Shown here piece by piece: positions 41,739 through 50,386 of a stretch of DNA of 64,000 nucleotides. The position numbers were made by a program, and so were the translations under genes. The DNA is taken from NCBI GenBank assembly GCA_917880885.1, contig OU862919.1, positions 54,721,058-54,785,057 on the forward strand, given 5' to 3'. The number at the start of each line of letters is the position of its first letter. Position 1 is the first letter of the stretch. The DNA comes from Limnephilus marmoratus. Taxonomy: Eukaryota; Arthropoda; Insecta; Trichoptera; Limnephilidae. Under the pieces are notes generated by a model. It had not been told where the DNA came from, did not search any database, and worked only from the letters and a program-made list of their open reading frames with translations.

Positions 41739-43230
41739 ATGAGTTCGAGCAAAAAAACCGGTACCCAACAACAAGATAATTTGAACACAATAACAAGATC
41801 CAAAAACAAAATGAATCTGTACCTGATGACTTTAACCCAGAAGAAGATGTTTTTTCAAAATTTGCAACGTACATAGATTCAAAACTGGAGAAAATAAAAA
41901 CCCAAATTCTTGAAAACATTGACAAAAAAATGTAAGAGTTTCAAAAAACGGAATTCATTAGTCAAAAATATGACGACATCATTTTTCGCTTAGACTCCAT
42001 AATTCATGTTAAAGGCGAAGTTGAAAGTTTAAAAACCGATTTAGAAAATAAAAGCAAAAAACATTAAGCAACTAGAAACTAGACTGGCTTACTTAGAGCC
42101 TTGATGACTATATTGAAATTACAGGAATTGAGGAAAAAATTAATGAACATCCCAAAATAACCGCTATAAAACTAATAGAAATTGCTAATATTAAAATAAG
42201 TTCAGATGATATTACCTCGGCAATAAGGCAACATGAAAGAAGACCAGGATATCCGAAAAAAATTATCCTAAAAATTAGAAATCCAGAAACTAGATTAAAA
42301 TTATCGGCAAATAAGAAGGTGATTTTGAACCGTTAAAACATGATATTCTGTTAGCATTGCCGCTTACTTACGGCCGTTTGCTAAACCAAACCTGGAAAGG
42401 ACACGCAATTAATAGGCCAACAAAACTAGCTCAGGAAAGCCGGCGCAAGCAAGGTTCTCTCAAAACCAAGGCGAGTGATTGTGGTTCGCTTGTGAATACC
42501 TCCTCCTCCTTTCCTCACAATCTCCAGGTCTCCTTCCTCAATCAGAACACAGTTTTGCACGTAAAGGATTTATTCATTTAGAAGGAGACAGGGTTTTACA
42601 ATTGCCAGCCTCGGCATACTACACATGGGTATTTGCTAGGACTAGAATTCTATCATGACGGGGGAACTTCCCTCTCAACTCTCCACACGTGTTAGCGAAT
42701 TTAAGGGCGGGACGTAGCACACAAAAGAGGGCAAGGGTTCATATTACTCACAGCAGCAGGAAATGCGGTAGTCAGCAGACAGGCTACTGGTGGGCGGGAG
42801 CCTTTTTGTGCACAATTCACATTATAGAAACATCACGAGTTTAGGTTCTCGGAGAGCGCCTTGGCGCAATCACTTGGGGCATTGTTGTCACGCCCGAGGC
42901 AAGCGGATGAATGAGTGCGGGCGCTGGCCGGCACGGGGCTTGTCCGTGTCGAACTCAGCGCGGTGCGGGGAATTTAGGTACTACGAACTATTCTGGCGTA
43001 AAATGGGGAAAGCAGTGAACTGGGGAAAACATTGTCACTTCGTAACGTAACAATTCCTAGGAGAATCACTAACTCCTTATTTTAAAGAGCTACTTTGGAA
43101 AGCCAAATCAAAGGGAAAAGAGTTAAAATATAAATACATTTGGTATAAAAATGGTTCGGTTCCAATGAAAGAAGATGATGCCAAAAAATCAAGGAAATAA
43201 AACACGAAGACGACCTCGATAGATTATTAC
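41739..43230 (+). pseudogene. LINE-G ORF1 remnant
   Basis: Starts MSSSKKTGTQQQDNLNTITR at 41739; later frames read KIKTQILENIDKKM and DDIIFRLDS (coiled coil), ITGIEEKINEHPK (like EIIGIPE in LINE-B), then after the solo LTR FLGESLTPYFKELLWKAKSK and YKYIWYKNGSVPMK (FP-like C-terminal motif). Several stops and shifts. Confidence 0.72.
42349..43052. repeat. Solo LTR, 704 bp, TSD ATTC
   Basis: Ends TGTTA...TAACA, flanked by ATTC at 42345-42348 and 43053-43056. Removing it rejoins LINE-G ORF1. GC-rich relative to the flanks, no coding. The family is not the same as BEL-1 or the gypsy here. Confidence 0.78.
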
Positions 43231-43587
43231 AGAATTTGATTAATAAAGGCACCGAAAATATTTACATCATTAAAAATGGATATCGATTTAGGAATATGCG
43301 TTGATTTGAGTGACATTACAGGACCTAATTTAATAACTAAAGATTTATTAACTTGCAAAAAAAAATTTAAATATTCCAAGTTTTCTTTACTTTGTTTGAA
43401 CGTTAGAAGTTAAATAAAAACTTTGATGAAACCATAACTATGCTGGATAGATTTGAACACCGTTCTGAGGTACTAGTGTTTACAGAAGCTTGGCTAAAAA
43501 ATACCACTATACCTAACATCCCTGGATACACAGTTTACAACACAAATAAAAACTGTTTGCAGAACGATGGAGTAGTTGCCTATATAT

Positions 43588-43727
43588 TTTTTTATTTTTT
43601 TTTATTAGTAATAGAAGGTACATAAATTACACATAATTTTTACACAGTAATTAATTACATAGTAGAATATTTGATGTACCCCCATAATTAAGCAAGGCTT
43701 GTGTGTATGGGGGGGTGTTATTGTATA
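43588..43727 (-). repeat. LINE-A 3' tail fragment
   Basis: Matches 28671-28912 (attagtaatagaaggtac, ttgatgtacccccataatt, gtgtgtatggggggg) but lacks about 100 bp present there. T-rich end at 43588. It interrupts LINE-G endonuclease codons. Confidence 0.85.
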
Positions 43728-43821
43728 AAACAAAATGTTCACGCGACCGTTGATGAAGTTGTTCTCCCTGGCGCAAACTGCTTAAGCATGCAGATATCGA
43801 GTACCTTGTGTGGACTCCAGA

Positions 43822-44238
43822 TACTAATATCTACAGCCTGTATGTCGGACAAATATCTACAGCTCATATGTTAAACTAATATCTACGAACTTCAGAGTGT
43901 TGACTAATATCTACAGAGCGTAGGTTGAACTAATATCTACAGAGCGTAGGTTGGATTAATCAGCTAAATGTGTCCAATAGTTCAATATTAGGGATTTTTA
44001 CATACCTACATACTTACATAAATTAAGTTTTTTAAACTGCATACGCAATATTACGTTATTCCAATATACTCTACATAATTGCAAATCCAACCTCTGCCAG
44101 TGCTGTAGATATTCGTCAACACTTTGGTTCTCATAGATATTCGTCAACAGTTTGAGCTGTAGATATTCGTCAACACTTTCCTTCTCATAGATATTAGTTC
44201 GATTTTTTCAGTTTTTGGAATTCCTGTAGATATTAGTA
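43822..44238. mobile_element. Inverted-repeat element built of 'ctaatatctacag' motifs
   Basis: Begins TACTAATATCTACAG (43822-43836) and ends with its complement CTGTAGATATTAGTA (44224-44238). The left half carries five or six direct copies of (a)ctaatatctacag; the right half carries gtagatattcgtcaac-type copies in opposite orientation. No coding. Removing it brings LINE-G endonuclease sequence together. The TA at both ends may be a target duplication. Confidence 0.7.
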
Positions 44239-44472
44239 GACGCCTCCCCTTGTGTGTAATAGCTGTGTATAGATCTCCGTCCCGGGCTCAAATAGATAAT
44301 TTCCTTGAATCACTGAGTGAACTGTTTGACTCTACATCTATTCAAAATAAGGAAATCATTTTATGTGGGGACATAAATATTAATACTTTGGATTTGAGCG
44401 ATATGAAAACTCAAAAATACCTCTCACTTATGGCTTTTCATGGTTTGAAACCAATCATAAATTCACCTATTC

Positions 44473-45181
44473 TGCTGTTTCTGTTTCTTCTTCCCGCAGT
44501 TCCTAACGCTACGATGGCAATATTTAATTTAACGCGGAAATACAATGGGTGCGGGCCACACTATATATGATTGCAGCGACACCGGCAGGCGAGGAGAGGG
44601 AGAAAAGAATTCTTCAATCAGTCAGGCTAGGAGCGAGCTGCGACATGGATCTCCCATCAATCCAGAATTCCAACATCGGCCGACGATTTGCTTACGCGAG
44701 ATGGCGAGCGAAGCCACGTAATATAATATCGTAGTTTATTTTTCTATCATGGTTTACTCTTAAATTTAATATCACTGTCCTTTCTCATTGGGATATAAAA
44801 TTGCAATGAGATGGCTTCCACACTTCTTTTAAATACCGATTAGATCTTTCCTAGAATTTTCCACGTAACATATTATTATTCTTATTTAACAATTAACTCA
44901 TAACTAAAGTTATCTTGGAGCCTTAGGCGACCTTGAGATAATTTTTATGAATACCTTTTAATATTAATTTAGAGTCTCATGCTTATTGCTAATTTTGCAT
45001 TATTAATGTTCTTGTAACTTTTGTAATAAATGGATATAATGTTTTATCTGAGCTAGCCACATCTTTCATTTCTTTTGGGAACATCTTTATTCATGTATTA
45101 TTTTACAGGTTACTCAATTACACTTAACACATCTTTTTAAAATCTCTCATATGAACCTCCTCATAATCTTTTACGTTACAT
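44473..45181 (+). repeat. Putative 5' LTR of BEL-2
   Basis: LINE-G stops at about 44473 (tgctgtttctg). About 710 bp later ttacgttaca is followed by ttttggcggcccacgtggtg, which looks like a primer-binding site (TGG...). AATAAA at about 45027. The 3' partner would lie outside the window, so the identity and the start (44473 or 44476) are inferred. Confidence 0.45.
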
Positions 45182-45873
45182 TTTGGCGGCCCACGTGGTG
45201 AATTCTTTAGAGTTATTGTTAATTTTTTTTGAGCGCCTCTTGTTATAATATTAGTAAAATTTTATATAGTCACACGGTACGCTTTAATTTAAAATGGTTG
45301 GTTATTTCGTGTGTAAGTCGTTTGTTGGAATTTCTGGATTGTTTGGTGAGTCATGTTGTCTTATTTATTTAAAAAAAAATACTATTATTTTCTCCATATT
45401 TGTTCGCTCCTGTCTGGCTCATTTGAATCTCATTTTAATTTCATTTTAAATCTCATTTTAAATATATGTATTTTAAGCAATTTCATCTCATGTAATTTCA
45501 TATTTTTGAATTAATTTATTCATAACAAGCAATGAGAATTTACTGTGTGATTGTACTAATCCGTTTTTTCCATTTTAGGTAGGTATATTAAAAATTAGTG
45601 CATCATTTTGCATTTCAATATTCCGATGATCATGATATTTTTATTCGAATGGGATGAGGTTTCGCATTGTGAGACAACAAAACCGTTATTTTCCGTCGAT
45701 TTCTATTTCTGATGGTGAGTCATTATATTTATTATGTTATTAATCAATTAATATTTTAAATATCGTGTAATTATTTTTTTAATTTTCTGCCTGTTAAACT
45801 GTAAATTAATGGAACAATATATTGCTACAACAAATTGTAAGTTATTTTCATATTAAATTTTCTCTTATTTAAT
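45182..45873 (+). other. AT-rich non-coding, putative BEL-2 leader, part 1
   Basis: T- and G-rich plus strand with no ORF. It starts with the putative primer-binding site. 'ggtgagtcat' occurs twice (about 45340 and 45713). Confidence 0.4.
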
Positions 45874-45972
45874 TATCATTGTGTTATATTTTTGAATGTA
45901 GCTATTACTTTGTGGTTATCCATTATAGAAAAATGAAATAATTTAACTTTGTATAAACCACTTATTTGATGC

Positions 45973-46016
45973 GCAAATCCGACCGGTTTCGGAACAAACG
46001 TTCTTTCGTCAGGGAA
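45973..46016 (-). ncRNA. Candidate hammerhead ribozyme, minus strand
   Basis: Mirror copy: CTGACGA (46012-46006), stem II slightly weakened by one change, GAAAC (45990-45986), CCGGTC, then the GGATTTGC stem I side. Confidence 0.62.
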
Positions 46017-46031
46017 TATAATATAGTATAA

Positions 46032-46078
46032 GCTTTCCCTGACGAAGGAACGTTTGTTCCGAAACCGGTCGGATTTGC
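46032..46078 (+). ncRNA. Candidate hammerhead ribozyme, plus strand
   Basis: CTGACGA (46039-46045), stem II GGAAC/GTTCC with loop GTTT (46047-46060), GAAAC (46061-46065), self-complementary CCGG then TC. Stem I can form from GC..TCC before the core and GGA..GC after it, with an internal loop. All core positions fit CUGANGA...GAAA...UH. Confidence 0.68.
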
Positions 46079-46137
46079 GCATCAAATAAGTGGTTTATAC
46101 AAAGTTAAATTATTTCATTTTTCTATCATTGTGTTAA

Positions 46138-46867
46138 TTCATTATGCGATTGTTTTCTAACTTTTGGGGTTTTAATTTTATGGCAATCATCTTGGGATTA
46201 AAATTTACTTTCGAATGTTATGCTACTCAACAATTTTATATTGAGAGACGGGGGGCTAAGTCACTAATATTTATCTTATAGATTTTGAGCACGGATTTTA
46301 AGTTGTATTGAATTAATTATTTAATGAGAATGGTATTTGCTTTCTGGATATTGTTGAGTTTATTGTATTTATGCATGAATCATTTTGCTTGCTTTCTTTC
46401 TTTCAGTATTTACAAAATTTTAGATTTACGGCTTATTATTTTGCCATAAATTTTGAATATCATAAATTTGTTATTGTAGTAATAATTTTATTTTAAAATC
46501 AAACAAATTTTTTTTTGTCATGCGACACCAGTAACTTCCACGATTTTGAATTATTTTTTCCACCTTACTTTTATTATCCGGTAACTATAAATTATTGTTA
46601 AAAAAAAATTCTTTTGTTCACGCGATTCAATGCTAATTTTTATGGCAGAATATTTCTACTTCAAGATTAATAGTAAATTCCTAAATACCCACCTTGATTA
46701 CATTTCACTTTTGAAATGGGAAGTTAATTTTTTTATAAACGTAATTTATTTAGATATTTATTTGGGTTTCTATGTCAACCTCTCACCATAATTTTTTTCA
46801 GGCTTCGGAGTTTTCTAAATTATTTTGTGCGGTTTTTGCTTCAAGGTTATTAATTTCGATTTTATGC
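46138..46867 (+). other. AT-rich non-coding, putative BEL-2 leader, part 2
   Basis: No ORF or repeat supported; interrupted at 46868 by the T-tail of LINE-C. Confidence 0.4.
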
Positions 46868-49800
46868 AACTTTTTTTTTTTTTTTACATTAACTCCACAC
46901 AGGAGGCCCTGAGGAAAATAATTTCCCTCAGGGTCTATGTCATCTGGGATGCTGTGTGGAGGGTCTTTTTGAGGAGAGGAAGGAATGAACATTGGTCTTG
47001 AAGAGACCCATGTTGTAGGAAGGAGGAAACACAGAGGCCGGCAAATCATTCCACAGCCGAGCTGTTGAACACAAGAACGAGTCGAAGAAACGACCCGTTC
47101 TCATGTGACATATGTCAACTGTGTACAAATGTTGGGCACGCGTTTGGCGTGTTTCCCGACTATGCACCGGTGCCGAAGGGATCAATGATGCTAGTTCCTC
47201 GGAGCATCTTCCATTGTAATACCGGTAGAACAAGGATAGCATTCCCACCCGACGCCTGTGCTCTAAAGATTGCAATCCGTCTGTTAAGATGGGAGAATCT
47301 ATCAAACGGACCGCCCGTTTCTGCACAGAGTCGAGGGTATTTTTCAGGTATTTTGGAGCTCTAGACCAGAGGTGGCTGCCAAATTCAACCGTGGGGCGCA
47401 CTTGCGATTTGTACAGGGTTAGCAGTTGTGTACTATTAAAGTATCTGCGGGCCCTGTACAGTACGCCCAGTTTTTGAGAGGCTAACTTTACTCTGGCTTC
47501 GATGGAGCCCCCATACCTGAGCTGGTCACTTAGGATTACACCAAGCATATCAATGGAGGGCCTGTTCGGAAGATTGCTTCCGTTGAAAGAGACTAGATTT
47601 TCATTTCGATCCCTTTTAGACGTAATCAGACAAGATTGGGTCTTTGAAACATTAAATTCAACGAGATTATTTTAACCCCAAGAGAAAACACTCTCAAGGT
47701 AACCGTCCATTCTTTGCTTCAAAGCCTTACGAGCTGTTGGAGTTTGTGAGCCCTTTGGGGGCTTGTCAAACAAAAAGCTATCATGAACTGTACTGTCATC
47801 CGCGTAACAATGAATTGGTGCACATGACAAAAGGTCGTTGATGTGCAACAAAAACAAAGTCGGAGACAGAACCGAACCCTGCGGGACGCCAGCATTTATC
47901 GAGTGTGAGGAAGAGGTGAAACCATCGACTACCGTCTGAATCGACCTCTCCCTCAAGAAGTCGGCAATCCACGTACACAAGGATGCGGGAAGTCCGTAAG
48001 AATGCAGTTTGTTGACAAGTCCTCGGTGCCAAACCCGGTCAAAGATCTTGGAGATGTCCAGTGCAACCGTTTGGGTCTCACCGAAACGTTCCAGGCATCG
48101 CCCCCAAACATGCGACACATACGCGAGAAGATCACCGCACGAGCGGTTCCGCCGGAATCCGTATTGACGGTCATTAATAATTTTGTTCTTCTCGAGGTAT
48201 GTGAGCAGTTTGTCGTTGATCACACGTTCCATCACCTTGGACAGAACTGATGTGATCGCTATGGGGCGGTAGTTGGCCGGGTTGAAGCGGTCTCCCTTCT
48301 TTGGAATAGGATGGATAACCGCTTTTTTCCAACCAGAGGGCACAGAGCCAGTCTTCAGGGACAGTTTAAAAAGCTTCGTCAAAATTGGAGCTATTTCTGC
48401 AGTGCACCTTTGCAGTACCAGGGCAGGTATTCCGTCAGGCCCACTAGCTTTATTAACATCAAGCCCTCGTAAAACATGGAGTACTTCCCGATGCCGGATC
48501 CTCAGCTTTTTCATACGAAAACCGCAGTGAGGAACCGACGTCGGGACAGCACCTTGGTCATCGAGGGTTGAGTTATCCGCAAACATTTTACCTAGTAAGT
48601 TAGCCTTTTCGGTGGCGGTGTTTGGTAGTGAGCCGTCAGGTCTGGTAAGAGGTGGCAGACTGGATTTGCAGAAATTGCGACCTATTGAGCCCGCAAGCGA
48701 CCAGAATTGCCTGCTGCCATGCGGGCATGCAGTCAGCTTTCTGCTGATCTGCTGGTCGTGCTCGAATTTTGACCTATTTATGATTCTCTTGGTTTCCTTT
48801 GCCATTTTGTTGTAAGCTGTTCTGTCTTCGGATGTTCTAGATGTGTTGTAGGCTCGGTAAGCCGCGTTTTTTCGTCGCACTGCTTCAGCGCATTGTCGAC
48901 TGAACCACGGCTTTGAGCCTAGACCAGTTTCCTTAACAGTAGATTGGATGAAGCCATCCATCGCGGATGTGATGACTTCACCAATTTCCTGGGCACATCT
49001 TGAGGGATCCAAAGTCCGAAAACAGACAGCTGACCACGGAAAAGCATTAAAATGTGCCCGCAGACCGAACCAATCTGCTGACCTATAGTGCCACACTTTT
49101 CTCTTCAGCCTCTCGTTTGGTGGTCTGAAGTTTACAGGGATTGATGTCGTCACCAGGCAGTGGTCGGACGATCCTAAAGGCGCTGTGACTTCAATCCTGT
49201 AACCGTGTGGCGCAGTAGTTAAAAATAGGTCTAACAGGTTGGAACGGTGAGTCTGGACATCAGGAACCCTTGTAGGCTCCTGAACCATTTGCTCCAATCC
49301 GTAGCAAAGGGCAAAGGATTCCGCTTGGCGTCCAGCCGAGTCTGTTGATCCTGAGAACTTCAACCAAGGTTCGTTATGAACATTGAAGTCCCCCAGGACC
49401 ACAAACTCTGCCGTAGGGTAGCGGGGCAAGAGGTCATCAATAGTGTCGCTTAAATGTTTGAAGAGCTCGGACGTGTCTGATTCGCTAAGGTTCGGTGAGC
49501 GGTATAAACACGCGTAGAATCTTACCGTACTGGCAAGATTGACGCGTACCCACATTACGTCGAATCTGGAGTTTTCCAGATTCAACAGTCGCACACAGTT
49601 GACGTCAGCTCGACTATAGAGACAGACACCTCCTTTAGGTCTGAACTTGCTTGCGAGGGTGAAGCCCGGGCAGTCCAGATAGGAGGCGTCTACAGGCTCG
49701 GCTATCTGCGTTTCAGACAGGAATAGTAGGTTGGGGCGCGTTGAGTAAAAAGGTGGTGGTGGACGGAGTTTAAATTGGTATGCAGGCCGCGAAATTCACC

Positions 49801-49870
49801 AACATTTTTGGCCTGCGCCGGGGTCTCCTACTACTCGCCGCTGTAATGCAGTTAATATTTGTTGTTTGTG
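46868..49870 (-). mobile_element. LINE-C, non-LTR retrotransposon, 5'-truncated
   Basis: T run (46868-46887) marks the 3' end. Coding on the minus strand runs from about 49770 down to 46940. GC content is much higher than the surroundings. ORF1 not seen. Confidence 0.88.
46940..49770 (-). pseudogene. LINE-C endonuclease-reverse transcriptase, one stop
   Basis: Endonuclease from about 49750 (PNLLFLSETQIAEPVDASYL, then KGGVCLYSRADVNCV) into the long open frame from 49594: FDVMWVRVNL, EFVVLGDFNVHNEPW, LDLFLTT, GSSDHCLVTTSI. RT: NYRPIAITSVLSKVMERVIN, QYGFRRNRSCGDLL, ALDISKIFDRVWH, GVPQGSVLSPTLFLLHINDL, HCYADDSTVHDS (about 47800). A TAA at 47672-47674 splits the frame; the C-terminal part (46940-47548) follows in the same frame: LGVILSDQLRY, RPTVEFGSHLWS, TRQTRA. 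Jockey/CR1 superfamily; exact clade not resolved. Otherwise a recent-looking copy. Confidence 0.9.
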
Positions 49871-50104
49871 TTGTTTAACTTAAGTTTAACATTATTAGAA
49901 CGGGGTTTATATTGCTACAATGTACAATTAAATTTTAATTTCGGCTTATAATTATAATTACTACCTAAAGATATGTTCGTACTGTATAAAATTATAATAA
50001 TTAATGTTACAGAACTTAAGGTAAAATTTCATTTCAACGGAGTTCAAGAATATTTTTCTCTACCTTCCGATACTTTATAGTTTTAAATTACTTACTTTTT
50101 AACT
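49871..50104. other. AT-rich spacer between LINE-C and LINE-D
   Basis: Nothing recognised; may be the LINE-C 5' end or host sequence. Confidence 0.4.
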
Positions 50105-50386
50105 TTACTTTTATTTTATTTTATTTTATTTTTTATTTTATTTTATTTGGAAAACCAACAGTTACATTATTTACTTAGGTGTATTTACATGTGTATATGT
50201 TATTGAACCAATGATAGGTTTTTGCTGGTGTGTATTAATTAGAGAGATTAAAAAGTAATAAAAGTTATAATAGTTATAATAGCTTATTGGGATGGGATGG
50301 TGGGCGGGAGGGGAAGGGGATGGATCTATTCTCGGAGTGAATAAGTTATTTGTATAGAAGTATAATAGTTTGTATATGTTTAGAAG

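Larger units (their letters stand above)
41600..44472 (+). mobile_element. LINE-G, degraded, with three insertions and cut at its 3' side
   Basis: ORF1 remnants (41739-42348, 43053-43300), then the endonuclease start (43400-43587, 43728-43821, 44239-44472). Interrupted by a solo LTR (42349-43052), a LINE-A tail (43588-43727) and an inverted-repeat element (43822-44238). The RT region is absent, because sequence of a putative LTR begins at about 44473. Confidence 0.8.
43400..44472 (+). pseudogene. LINE-G ORF2 endonuclease remnant
   Basis: FSLLCLNVRS, LVFTEAWLKN, GYTVYNTNKN, GVVAYI (insertion) KQNVHATVDEVVLPGANCLS (insertion) RRLPLCVIAVYRSPS, EIILCGDININTLD. These are the ordered motifs of an AP-like endonuclease. 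It ends at LKPIINSPI where another element begins. Confidence 0.78.
45887..46124. mobile_element. Fold-back insertion with paired hammerhead-like motifs, 13-bp TSD
   Basis: Flanked by tatcattgtgtta at 45874-45886 and 46125-46137. Arms pair over about 90 bp (atagaaaaatgaaataattt.. to gaaaccgg), leaving a short AT loop around 46017-46033. A single-arm relative lies at about 58215-58343. No coding. Confidence 0.85.

Noticed and set aside
43801..44240. CRISPR-like array
   Set aside because: The repeated motif is 12-14 bp with irregular spacing, flips orientation in the middle and sits in an insect LINE; it fits a transposon with subterminal repeats.
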